A DNA stretch of 64,000 nucleotides from Myxococcota bacterium (lineage in GTDB: Bacteria; Myxococcota_A; UBA796; JAJRTE01), in the NCBI GenBank assembly GCA_024278455.1, contig JAJRTE010000315.1:1-64000 (forward strand), given 5' to 3'. The position numbers and the translations under genes were made by a program. A model generated the notes under the pieces. It worked only from the letters and a program-made list of their open reading frames with translations, made no database searches and was not told where the DNA came from. Below, in pieces: positions 34,039 through 46,288 of this stretch. Each line of letters starts with the position of its first letter. Positions within the stretch are counted from its first letter, which is position 1.

Positions 34039-36027
34039 CTACCTCTGGCAGTTCTTTTCGTCGTCGAGACGAAGATGGACCCACTTTCGCTCGCCTGGTT
34101 TCACGACCACCTCGGTGGAGCATGCCCCCAAATCCGGATTGACGACTCGAATAAGGTACTTCCTGGGAACGACCTTGTTGAGATGGACAGGGGTGTATCC
34201 ATACTTCTCACCATCGACGTAGACAATACCATAGGGAAATGCATTGATGTGCAGCTCTGCCGGTGCGTTCGGGTTCACCTCGGCGGAGCCCTTCAGGCGG
34301 TCGATGGCTTCCGACGCCTCCCGGGACGTCGGGTCCAATTCGGCGACCTGCGTATACACGGCGAGCGCTTCTTGCAGCTTCCCGGCCCGCTCCAGCTCTC
34401 GAGCCTTCTGGAGATTCCGGTCAGGGAGCACACGGGATACCGAGTCCATGGTAATCGGCTGCACAGCCGTCTCGACCTTTGCCACTTCGACGGGCTCAGG
34501 CGACGGGGACACGGGAGCAACGACAGCGGGCGTTGGCGTCCCCCCTTCCTTCACCACCGGTGTCGGTTCGACGGGGATGGGCGTGGCCTTGATCACCACT
34601 GGAACGACCACCTTGGCGACCTTGACAGTTTTCGGGGTCGCCACCGGCGGGGGGGCCACTGGGGGACGAACCGGCGTCGGCTCGAGCACGTGCACCTCGG
34701 GAGAGGGCGAAACGGCGGGTTGCGGTGTGACCCTGTGCTCACGGATGGGGGTCGGGGCCTTGGCGGCAGGGGATGACGCCGGGCTGGGCGAGACCGCCCT
34801 TGGCATGCTTGGTGCAGGCGGTATGGTGGCCGGTACCTGGACAACCTGCACGGGACCAGGTGGCCACAGGCTCTTGGCAACAAAGATGCCACCCACCGCC
34901 ACGACAAACAGCAGGGCAAGCCACAACACGGCACGCGACCGCCGCTCTTCGGGCTCGAAGCCTGGCTCGAGCGGAGACGCATCCTGTCCGGCCGTCACAC
35001 GGTGGCCGCCCGGCTGACCCAACGCCGGCACCTCGAGCGCCGCCATCTCTCCCATACCCGCCGCCGGTCGCTCACGATCCCCGGGACCGGGAGGCGGTGG
35101 CGGCATCAGCGGGTCCGGCGACCAGGTTCCTACCTCTTCCTGGGGCCGCTCCTCGCCGGGCGACGGTACCGCAGGGGGAGGTGCGAGCCCCTCCCCCCCT
35201 TCCTCCGCCTCCGCCGGGCGTTCCCCATCCTTCCAGGGCCGCGCGCCGACCGCCGTGACCTCGTCCGGCTCGGGCGGTTCAGGCTCGGGACCTGGTTCCG
35301 GCTCCTGAAGAAGCCACGCCGTGACGCTCCTGTCGACAAACTGCTTGCGATCGACAGGTTGAAAGGACAGGGTGAAACTGCCGGACTTGAAACGGCGAGC
35401 GAGCACCAGGGAGTCTTGCCATTCGAGCGCTCCGACCTGGGCGTCGATCAGGCGACCTTCCTTGAAAAACAGGTTTCCGCGCCTGCCCTCGCACTCGAGT
35501 CCCAGGATACAGTCCTGTCGCCCCAGGTATATCAATTGAACGAGATTCCTCAGCGTCGTCGGCCCCAAGGCACCCCGGTAAACGGTGTCCTCATCATCCC
35601 CGTCCCCCGGGGTCGCCTGGATGAAGTGGTCACGCGCGAGCAGAAGCCGAAAGAGACAGTACGACAGGTCCGTCGCCTTGAGGGGCCACCGGACGTGCGC
35701 ATCGCATTGGGTCCGAAGCGTTTCGACCGTCTCTTCATCGGCGTTGGTAGACACGATCGCGACTCGAGGCAAGTCCAGCAGCCCTTCGTAGGCGCCCATC
35801 GCTTCGAAATAGGCGGTGATCTCCTCCCTGGTCTGGAGATCGACGACCAGGGCATGGGGCACTTTCAGCGCCCACGCGCGACCAAGCTCGGCAGGTGACG
35901 CTATGTTGAACACCGTCACACCGCGCTGCCGGTAGTAGGCACTCAGCTTCTTGAGTCCAGAATGCAGCTTCCCGAGAAAGTAGAGGGTCAGTCCTTGGTG
36001 TGCCTGGTACTCAGGAGCCCTGTCCAC
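34039..36027 (-). CDS. Receiver-like, DUF4388, single-TM, PEGA-domain membrane protein
   Basis: This protein has about 662 residues. Residues 10-125 look like a receiver domain (ALVVDLQ holds the phospho-acceptor position, VRWPLKATDL the lysine), but the first acidic pair is missing. Residues about 150-225 are DUF4388/PATAN (RGALGPTTLRNLVQLIYLG, GNLFFKEGRLIDAQVG). A proline-rich linker follows, then one membrane span (about 366-388, AVLWLALLFVVAVGGIFVAK). The outer part is Pro-rich, with a short TPR-like helix pair and a C-terminal PEGA domain (residues about 590-660, HINAFPYGIVYVDGEKYGYTPV). It probably passes a cytoplasmic signal to the envelope. GTG at 36027 has GGAGG ten bases ahead; GTG at 36054 is the alternative. 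The promoter is at 36163-36192. Confidence 0.75.
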   Translation of the reverse strand: MDRAPEYQAHQGLTLYFLGKLHSGLKKLSAYYRQRGVTVFNIASPAELGRAWALKVPHALVVDLQTREEITAYFEAMGAYEGLLDLPRVAIVSTNADEETVETLRTQCDAHVRWPLKATDLSYCLFRLLLARDHFIQATPGDGDDEDTVYRGALGPTTLRNLVQLIYLGRQDCILGLECEGRRGNLFFKEGRLIDAQVGALEWQDSLVLARRFKSGSFTLSFQPVDRKQFVDRSVTAWLLQEPEPGPEPEPPEPDEVTAVGARPWKDGERPAEAEEGGEGLAPPPAVPSPGEERPQEEVGTWSPDPLMPPPPPGPGDRERPAAGMGEMAALEVPALGQPGGHRVTAGQDASPLEPGFEPEERRSRAVLWLALLFVVAVGGIFVAKSLWPPGPVQVVQVPATIPPAPSMPRAVSPSPASSPAAKAPTPIREHRVTPQPAVSPSPEVHVLEPTPVRPPVAPPPVATPKTVKVAKVVVPVVIKATPIPVEPTPVVKEGGTPTPAVVAPVSPSPEPVEVAKVETAVQPITMDSVSRVLPDRNLQKARELERAGKLQEALAVYTQVAELDPTSREASEAIDRLKGSAEVNPNAPAELHINAFPYGIVYVDGEKYGYTPVHLNKVVPRKYLIRVVNPDLGACSTEVVVKPGERKWVHLRLDDEKNCQR

Positions 36028-36162
36028 GATGGTACTACCTCCGAGCGCGACCACGCCCTACCGCTGCGTGGCGTGCCGCCTGTCGCCCTGCTGCTGAGGT
36101 GGCAAACGAGTCCACGTAGGATGATATATGAGTTCGCCAGGTGATGCCAGCCCGTTTTCGGC

Positions 36163-36192
36163 TATATACCACCGCAGCGAAGGAGTTGTCAA
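36163..36192 (-). promoter_or_regulatory. Strong promoter for the PEGA/cytochrome/barrel operon
   Basis: Minus-strand TTGACA (36192-36187) is a perfect -35 box, and TATATA (36168-36163) follows after 18 bp. The predicted start near 36156 gives a leader of roughly 100-130 bases. Confidence 0.7.
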
Positions 36193-36220
36193 TCCGCCCC
36201 GGTCCAAGGTTTTGTTCTGG

Positions 36221-37636
36221 TCAGAACCGGAAGTAGATGAACTGTCTGCCGTAGGAGGCTCCGAACCAGACGATCGCCACGAACATCCACGCCGAGACCG
36301 CTGCCTGGGCCCATGCCGGGAGACGAATCAGCCACATCCGGTCGTTCCGCCACCAGGCGATCAGCTCGAGGGCCAGCAGGAACCCGGCAATCGCTGCCAG
36401 TTGCGCCAGCAACGACCCAGCCTCTCCTGGGCGGGACCAGCCGGTCGCCAGGCTCCACAGCAGCGTGCCGGCGTGGGACAGCGAATGTGCGCGAAAGACC
36501 AGGAACCCCAGAGCGGTGACGTGAAACATCAAGACGATGGACAGGACCCGGGTGAGGCAAGCCGGCAGGCGCATGGGGCGTGACGGCAGAACGCGGTGCG
36601 CGACGCGCTGGGCGACCAGGGCGGTACCATGGTAGGCCCCCCAGGCGACGTAGGTCCAGGCGGCGCCATGCCACAAACCGCCGAGGACCATGGTGGCGGC
36701 AAGGTTGAACAGGGTCCGCCGGCGCCCGTGACGGGAGCCTCCCAGCGGAATGTACAGGTAGTCCCGCAACCACTCGGACAGGCTCACGTGCCAACGCCGC
36801 CACAGGTCTCGAGGATTCGAGGCAAAAAACGGCAGGCGGAAGTTCTCCGATAGGTCCACGCCCAGCCACTTGCCGAGACCTCGAGCGATGTCCGTGTACC
36901 CGGAGAAATCACAGTAGATCTGCCACGTGAAGGCATAGGTCGCGACCAGGACCATTCCGCCCGAAACGGCTGCGCGCGATTCGAACACCTGCGCCACGAC
37001 AGGGGCGAGGTTGTCGGCGACGAACACCTTCTTGTACAGGCCCAGCAGGACCAGGTGGGCGCCCTCGGCGAACTGCACGCCTGTCGCCTGCCGGCCCTCG
37101 GCCAACTGGGGCACCAGGCGCTGGCTCCGCTCGATAGGACCGGCGACGAGCTGCGGGAAGAAGGACACGAAGAGCGCGAACAACACGAAGTCCCGCACTG
37201 CCGCGGTCTCGCCTCGGTACACGTCGATGACATAGCCCATGGACTGGAACGTGTAGAATGACAGGCCGATGGGCAGCACTACCGAAAGTACGGGCACCGT
37301 GTCCACGAGGCCCAGGCCCTGCAAAAGCGAGGCGGCCTCCCGGACGAAAAACCCCGCGTACTTGAATACGCCCAGAACCACCAGGTTGGTCACGACACTC
37401 GCCGCCACCAGCGCCCGGCGGGTCCGCGCCGTCCCTGTACGTTCGATGACCAACGCCAGGCCGTAGTCGACCGAGGTGCTGAACAGGAGCAGGAACAGGA
37501 ATCGCCAGTCCCACCAGGCGTAGAAGTACCAGGAGGCGATGAGCAGGAGGATGTGCCGCGGCCTTCCGTGGACCAGGCGGGAGGCCACCAGGACCAGGGG
37601 AAAGAAGGTCCAGAACGAGAAGGAATTGAACAGCAC
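36221..37636 (-). CDS. MBOAT-family O-acyltransferase (AlgI-like)
   Basis: This 471-residue polytopic inner-membrane protein has the conserved MBOAT blocks SFYTFQSMGYVIDVYRGE, FPQLVAGPIERSQRL, WQIYCDFSGYTDIARG, NFRLPFFASNPRDLWRRWHVSLSEWLRDYLYIPLGG and the catalytic GLWHGAAW, with H323. AlgI-type enzymes move acyl groups across the membrane to a polysaccharide, usually with a DltD/AlgJ-like SGNH partner. No such partner is next to it; the closest SGNH-like gene is the fragment at the right edge. The acceptor polymer is unknown. The start at 37636 gives a normal AlgI-like N-terminus (LFNSFSFWTFFPLV). It lies about 130 bp below the esterase gene. Confidence 0.93.
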   Translation of the reverse strand: MLFNSFSFWTFFPLVLVASRLVHGRPRHILLLIASWYFYAWWDWRFLFLLLFSTSVDYGLALVIERTGTARTRRALVAASVVTNLVVLGVFKYAGFFVREAASLLQGLGLVDTVPVLSVVLPIGLSFYTFQSMGYVIDVYRGETAAVRDFVLFALFVSFFPQLVAGPIERSQRLVPQLAEGRQATGVQFAEGAHLVLLGLYKKVFVADNLAPVVAQVFESRAAVSGGMVLVATYAFTWQIYCDFSGYTDIARGLGKWLGVDLSENFRLPFFASNPRDLWRRWHVSLSEWLRDYLYIPLGGSRHGRRRTLFNLAATMVLGGLWHGAAWTYVAWGAYHGTALVAQRVAHRVLPSRPMRLPACLTRVLSIVLMFHVTALGFLVFRAHSLSHAGTLLWSLATGWSRPGEAGSLLAQLAAIAGFLLALELIAWWRNDRMWLIRLPAWAQAAVSAWMFVAIVWFGASYGRQFIYFRF

Positions 37637-37768
37637 CGGTAACCGCTTCCGCGAAACGGGTCGACGACGCCGGCTCCGCTGTCCGGCTCGAGGGCTCCAC
37701 CAAGACCACTCTACCAGAACTTGCGCGGGATTGGCACGATTCTTGACCAGAAATCGCGGTACCAGGGG

Positions 37769-39397
37769 TCAGGGGATGTCGGCCCACCTGGCCACGGTGT
37801 ACTCGAGGGTCTCGGTGCCGGCGGCGTCCGCCACGCGGTTGGCCATCTCGCTGCCGTCAGCCGCCTTCTCCACGGTCGCCCAGGAGCCTCGAGTGAACTT
37901 GAAACTGAAAGTCGTGCCTCTCGGTGCAGAAAAGGTCGTGGTCCAGAGGGTGGTGTCGAGGGGCTCGAGAGCCCTGCCGGCAGGATTCCAGTAGCCGCCG
38001 AAAGCGCTACCCAGGTCTCCTGCTACGTAGATGGTGTCCTCGTCGGGCGTGTCCTCGGGCACCGTGACCAGGAACGTGATGTCAACGGTTTCGCTCAGCG
38101 ATTCGACCACGTCGATCGAAGCCTGCGCGGTCAGTCCGCGGTAGCCAGCGGACACCGTGGTGGTCCCTTCCGAGACGCCGGTCACCACGCCGTCTGGGGA
38201 CACCGTGGCCACGCCGGTGTCTGCGACCAGCAGCCCGGCGAGGGGATTCGGCACGGTCATCTCGAGCCCGTTGGAGCAGGCTTCGTTGACCTCGAGGTGG
38301 AGGGTGTTGGTGCCGCTCAGCCCCACCTGGTCGCCGTAGGTCACAAGGTCCAGGCCGGAAATGCCCGGTGAGCGGTCGGTGCTGAAGAAGAAGAGCAGGG
38401 GATTTGCCACGCGGGCGGCCCACGCGGATTCGTCGTGCACCCCCCCCTGGACTTCCTGGTAGCCCACGGACGATTCGAACGCCAGGCCCAACGCGATCAT
38501 CCGGTCTCGCACGCGGCGCGCCTCCCATACCGGGTCCGCCAGGCCGTCGCCGTCGGCGTCGTCCCCCTCGCCGGTCCCGATGTCGATCCAGAAACGGGCG
38601 ACCGGGACCTCGGTGCCCGGGTCGCTGATGGCCTCGAGGAACGCCTCGTCATCCCACCAGAACGAGGGGGACACGCAGCCTGCCATGCCGAATACGTCCG
38701 AGTAGTTCCACCCGATATGGCAGGATATCAGGCCGCCGAGGGAGGATCCCATGATCGCGGTGTTCGTCGTTCCGCAGGCTGTCAGGTAGTGGGTGTCGAT
38801 GTAGGGTTTCAGCTCGTCGATGATGAACCTGGCGTAGAGGTCTCCGTCGCCGCCGCCGTAGAGAGGATCGACGGTGGGGGTGTACTCGGCGGTCCGGTCC
38901 GATGTGTTGTCGATCCCCACCACGATGATCTCGTCCATCCGTCCCTGCGTGACCAGGGCGTCCACGTTCTCGTCGACCTCCCATTCGACGCCGAAAGCCG
39001 CGGTGGCGGCGTCGAACAGGTTCTGTCCGTCCTGCATGTAGAGCACAGGATAAGGCGTGGCCGGGTCGTTGCCATAGCTCGCGGGGAGGTACACGCGGAT
39101 GTCCCGGCTCTCGTCCAGGTAGGCCGAGGGGAAATCCTGGACAATCTCGAGGCGATCCTGACGCAGGACGTCCGGTTCCGATCCATTGTAAGGAACGCCA
39201 CACCCGGTCGGCCAGGGGGTGGGAGACGGAGTGTCGAGCGGTGTCGGACCCGGGAGGGGCGGCGAAGGCTCGAGGGTTCCCGGGAGGGTGGGCGTGAGCG
39301 GCCCCGGAGACGTGTCGCCGGGCGGTTCCCCCTGGCAGGATGCCAGGACGGCGGCGGCCATCACGAAGATCCACCAAGCCGATCCGTGGAAAGACAT
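37769..39397 (-). CDS. Secreted alpha/beta-hydrolase esterase lipoprotein with Big2-like and CBM20-like domains
   Basis: This 542-residue lipoprotein has lipobox LASC (C21). A Pro/Thr-rich linker leads to an esterase domain of the Fes/esterase D type (residues about 75-365) with nucleophile S219 in GSSLGG and the likely catalytic histidine in GGVHDESAWAARV. Then come a Big2-like beta domain (about 370-445) and a C-terminal starch-binding-like domain (CBM20, about 450-540, IYVAGDLGSAFGGYWNPAG, TFSFKFTRGSWATVEK). It may remove ester groups from glycans or siderophores outside the cell; the substrate is not known. The start at 39397 follows GGGGGGGT and lies one base after the stop of the MopE gene, so translation is likely coupled. 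Confidence 0.87.
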   Translation of the reverse strand: MSFHGSAWWIFVMAAAVLASCQGEPPGDTSPGPLTPTLPGTLEPSPPLPGPTPLDTPSPTPWPTGCGVPYNGSEPDVLRQDRLEIVQDFPSAYLDESRDIRVYLPASYGNDPATPYPVLYMQDGQNLFDAATAAFGVEWEVDENVDALVTQGRMDEIIVVGIDNTSDRTAEYTPTVDPLYGGGDGDLYARFIIDELKPYIDTHYLTACGTTNTAIMGSSLGGLISCHIGWNYSDVFGMAGCVSPSFWWDDEAFLEAISDPGTEVPVARFWIDIGTGEGDDADGDGLADPVWEARRVRDRMIALGLAFESSVGYQEVQGGVHDESAWAARVANPLLFFFSTDRSPGISGLDLVTYGDQVGLSGTNTLHLEVNEACSNGLEMTVPNPLAGLLVADTGVATVSPDGVVTGVSEGTTTVSAGYRGLTAQASIDVVESLSETVDITFLVTVPEDTPDEDTIYVAGDLGSAFGGYWNPAGRALEPLDTTLWTTTFSAPRGTTFSFKFTRGSWATVEKAADGSEMANRVADAAGTETLEYTVARWADIP

Positions 39398-39398
39398 G

Positions 39399-43421
<4,023 letters not shown>

Positions 43422-43653
43422 CTGGACCTCCCGTTGTCGGGCGACTCGGCGCCCACGATTCGCGCAAGGTTTGCCCCCGGGACGGCAACCGGGTTGGCGA
43501 CGGGGGTGCGCGACCAGGTATCGCTCTGAAAGGAAGTTTAGCATGGCGAAGGGTGTGTTGCCATGGGCGACAGTCTGCCGCGTGCCGCTTTCCCACCAGG
43601 TGTGGCGGCCCGGACGCAGCGAGAGCAAACCGGGACGCTGGCAGTGCAATCGC

Positions 43654-43682
43654 TTCACAACCGGGGCGCTGGGTTGTATATG
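43654..43682 (+). promoter_or_regulatory. Probable promoter for ccmC
   Basis: TTCACA (43654-43659) and TATATG (43677-43682) are spaced by 17 bp, with initiation near 43690 and a leader of about 65 bases. The remaining 334-bp stretch from 43422 to 43755 between the divergent genes shows nothing else distinctive. Confidence 0.5.
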
Positions 43683-43755
43683 AAGAAGTACGGGCACGCG
43701 GGTCGTCTCTGGCGGATCCTGCTGTGCCGGTTTGGCGTTGGATTGCGAGGTGGCA

Positions 43756-44439
43756 ATGGAACGAAGACTGGTAGCCATGGCACGGCCCGTGGGGGTCGTT
43801 GCGCTTGTGCTTGGAATGGCGGCCGCGGGGATGGCGGTGTTCTACGCCCCTGTCGAACGTGTCCAGGGGCCCATTCAGAAGATCATGTACATACATGTCC
43901 CGTCGGCCATCACCTGCTACGTGGCCTTCATCGCAAGTGCCATCGCCGGGGGTGTCTACCTGTGGAAGGGGACGCCGAACTGGGACCGGATCGCCCGGTC
44001 GTCGGCGGAACTCGGCCTGCTCTTCTGCTCCGTGGTGTTGACAACCGGGCCCTTGTGGGGCCGGCCGGTGTGGGGCGTCTGGTGGTCATGGGACGCTCGC
44101 CTTACCTCCACCCTCCTGTTGTGGCTCATCTTCATCGGCTATTTCATCGTGCGGCGCCTCGCCCCGGGGGAACAGGGTGCCCGGTTCGCCGCGGTGGTGG
44201 CCCTCGTGGGAGTGCTCGACATTCCGTTCATCCACATGGCCGCCGAGAAGTTCCAGAGCCTCCATCCGCCCAAGAGCATCATCGAGGGCGTGGGGATGAC
44301 GCCGGAGATGCACAGCTCCCTGGGAATCTGCATCCTTGCCGTGTTCGCCATCTACCTCTACCTCCTGGCACGCCGCGTGGAACTGGAAATGCTGTCCGAC
44401 CGGTTCCTCGAGGCCCAGGCCGCGGCCGGAGAAGTGTGA
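43756..44439 (+). CDS. ccmC: CcmC/CcsA-type cytochrome c assembly membrane protein
   Basis: This is a 227-residue membrane protein with six predicted helices. The tryptophan-rich heme loop reads WGRPVWGVWWSWDARLT, and the histidines in IMYIHVPSA and IPFIHMAAE fit the heme-handling ligands of this family. It would export heme for c-type cytochromes, such as the mono-heme protein coded at 33-34 kb. Other ccm genes are not nearby. The start at 43756 has GAGG six bases upstream; the track frame extends a few codons further. A glycosyltransferase gene follows after 85 bp. Confidence 0.92.
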   Translation: MERRLVAMARPVGVVALVLGMAAAGMAVFYAPVERVQGPIQKIMYIHVPSAITCYVAFIASAIAGGVYLWKGTPNWDRIARSSAELGLLFCSVVLTTGPLWGRPVWGVWWSWDARLTSTLLLWLIFIGYFIVRRLAPGEQGARFAAVVALVGVLDIPFIHMAAEKFQSLHPPKSIIEGVGMTPEMHSSLGICILAVFAIYLYLLARRVELEMLSDRFLEAQAAAGEV

Positions 44440-44524
44440 CCGCCAGGAGCTTCGGATCTCCCGCGGGCGGGGACGGCAGGGATGATCTTTCGGTCCGGCG
44501 GCCCGCCGCTGGCAGGAGGGCGCC

Positions 44525-45256
44525 ATGAAGCCGAGATTCTCCATCGTGATTCCCGCCCGTGATGAGGAACACTACCTGCCGGCATGCCTGGACGCGATCG
44601 ACCGGGCGGCAACACGCTTCCCGGGAGATGCCCAGGTCATCGTCGTCATCAACCGGTGTACCGACCGCACCGAGGAGATTGCCCGGTCTCGAGGGGCACT
44701 GGTCGTCCACGACGACAGCAGGTGCCTGTCGGCGATTCGCAACGCCGGCGCGCGAGCGGCCACCGGGGAGATCCTGGTCACCATCGACGCGGACAGCACC
44801 ATGTCGCCAGGACTGCTCCGCGACGTGGACCGCCTACTGCGCACGGGCAAGTATGTCGGTGGCGGAACACGGTTTTCCTTCGACAGGCGCTCGATCCTCC
44901 TGTCCATCATGCTGGCGTTGGTGGTGCCCCTGCTCGTGCTGTTCCGGGTGGCGAGCGGCTGTTTCTGGTGCTTCCGCGAGGATTTCGAGAGAATCTGCTG
45001 CTTCGACGATAACCGTATCGCCTTCGAGGACGTGGATTTCGCGCTGAGGTTGAAGCGCCATGGCAAAAGGCAAGGAAAGCGCTTCAAGGTGCTGCTGAGG
45101 TCATCGATACGCACGTCGGCGCGGAAGTTCGATGTCTTAGGGGATACCTTCTTCCTGCGTCACCCCCGTCTTCTGTTGGAGCTGTTCCGGGGTGTGAGCC
45201 GGGAGACCGCGAACCGGCTGTGGTACGACTTCCCGAGGAAGCGTGACGAGGACTGA
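44525..45256 (+). CDS. Family 2 glycosyltransferase
   Basis: This 243-residue GT-A fold protein begins with FSIVIPARDEEHYLPACLDAI, the NDP-sugar-binding start of family 2, and has the DXD-like VTIDADSTMSPG for metal and nucleotide. EDVDFALRLKRHGKR is the acceptor-side motif. One hydrophobic segment (ILLSIMLALVVPLLVLFRV) suggests a membrane-associated role. It would add sugars to a lipid or polysaccharide, acceptor unknown. It lies 85 bp downstream of ccmC and probably shares its transcript. It faces the next gene tail to tail across a hairpin. Confidence 0.9.
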   Translation: MKPRFSIVIPARDEEHYLPACLDAIDRAATRFPGDAQVIVVINRCTDRTEEIARSRGALVVHDDSRCLSAIRNAGARAATGEILVTIDADSTMSPGLLRDVDRLLRTGKYVGGGTRFSFDRRSILLSIMLALVVPLLVLFRVASGCFWCFREDFERICCFDDNRIAFEDVDFALRLKRHGKRQGKRFKVLLRSSIRTSARKFDVLGDTFFLRHPRLLLELFRGVSRETANRLWYDFPRKRDED

Positions 45257-45260
45257 TTTC

Positions 45261-45284
45261 AGGGGCGGAGCGCGCAGCGCCCCT
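45261..45284. terminator. Hairpin between convergent genes, likely bidirectional terminator
   Basis: A 7-bp GC-rich stem (AGGGGCG paired with CGCCCCT) encloses a 10-base loop exactly at the junction of the convergent glycosyltransferase and possible regulator genes. No T-run follows on either strand. It overlaps the stop of the minus-strand gene. Confidence 0.45.
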
Positions 45285-46029
45285 ACTCTCCCGCCTGGAA
45301 CTCGTCCGGCGCGCAGAGCAGCATCGTCTTGAACGCCACGACACCTTTCCCCGCAGCATCGGCGCCCGGCGCGGCAGCATGGGCCTCGAGCACTTGCTCG
45401 ATAGCGGCTTTCAACTCCTCGGCGACCGCATCGGCACGGTCGGCTGGGATGTCCACCGAGGCGAGTTCGAACCTGGCTCCCTTGCCTCCTCGCACGAAGG
45501 ATTCCGCGATCGGGTATATCGCAGCGGAACGCGCTGCCAGTGCCTGCTTCCGGTCCCGGAAATGGCGCGGGTTGGTCTGGGTCAGTCGTTCCGTGGCCCG
45601 GTACAGCGTCACGTCGTCCGGGTTCCTCTCGAGGAACCCGAGGCCGACGTGGAAAGCCAGCAACGACTCGAGGATACTCCGGGGATAGCGGAGCCGGCAA
45701 CGGCGCAGGTACGAATGGAGTTCGGAAATCGGCGTCCACTCGGGATACGCCCGGCGCATGTGCAGGAAGATTAGCTTCTGCAATCGATCGGGTTGCCGGT
45801 CGTCCTCGCTGCGGTCTTCCGGCTCCATCATCCGGTACAGCCACCGCACACTCTTGCCCAGGTACGGTGCGATGACCTCCTTGGGGGCGGGATGATGTGT
45901 GTTCAGATAGCTCACGACAGAGCGTTTCAACAACGTGATTCCTGTGTTGATGTCGCCTGCTTCCGCAATTGCAGGGGCTGCCAGGGAAGGCACGAGCGCA
46001 TCACGTACCAACTGCTTGAGCGTGGGCAT
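45283..46029 (-). CDS. Uncharacterised protein with HTH-like segment, possible regulator
   Basis: This is a 248-residue cytoplasmic protein, all helical by appearance. Near residues 50-75 there is HHPAPKEVIAPYLGKSVRWLYRMM, which looks like a helix-turn-helix. A longer winged-helix-like region follows, and the rest has no motif I recognise. No membrane segment or signal peptide was seen. GTG at 46035 is also in frame, but the ATG at 46029 has GAGGTGAAC ahead. The upstream spacer is AT-rich by local standards and contains three TTGAC boxes and a possible promoter. A DNA-binding role is inferred only from the helix pattern. Confidence 0.65.
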   Translation of the reverse strand: MPTLKQLVRDALVPSLAAPAIAEAGDINTGITLLKRSVVSYLNTHHPAPKEVIAPYLGKSVRWLYRMMEPEDRSEDDRQPDRLQKLIFLHMRRAYPEWTPISELHSYLRRCRLRYPRSILESLLAFHVGLGFLERNPDDVTLYRATERLTQTNPRHFRDRKQALAARSAAIYPIAESFVRGGKGARFELASVDIPADRADAVAEELKAAIEQVLEAHAAAPGADAAGKGVVAFKTMLLCAPDEFQAGE

Positions 46030-46093
46030 GTTCACCTCATCTTCAATTCGGGTCTCACAGCCGATTTTGGCCCAACCGCCTACTACTAGGAAC

Positions 46094-46122
46094 TATTTAT
46101 TTGAATTTTTCTTCGGAGTCAA
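46094..46122 (-). promoter_or_regulatory. Possible promoter with repeated TTGAC boxes
   Basis: On the minus strand, TTGACT (46122-46117) and TAAATA (46099-46094) are 17 bp apart. Two further TTGACA hexamers lie directly upstream (46128-46123 and 46137-46132), so the site carries three copies in 21 bp. The -10 match is weak (3 of 6). An autoregulatory operator is conceivable. Confidence 0.4.
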
Positions 46123-46288
46123 TGTCAATCGTGTCAATTCGGCAGGAAGAGCGTTTTTTTTCGGCGATCTGGTCTTCCCGGGCGTAATGCCGTCAGCCAC
46201 GGATTGCCGCCTATGGCGGACATCGGTGCCATTTTCCGACATCGTGGGTGCTGGTGCTCATGCCAACTCTGTCGGCACCCGGCCGGAC

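Noticed and set aside
37731-37748. A sigma54-like TTGGCAC...TTGAC sequence
   Set aside because: The -12 element lacks the GC that sigma54 needs and no gene begins downstream on that strand.
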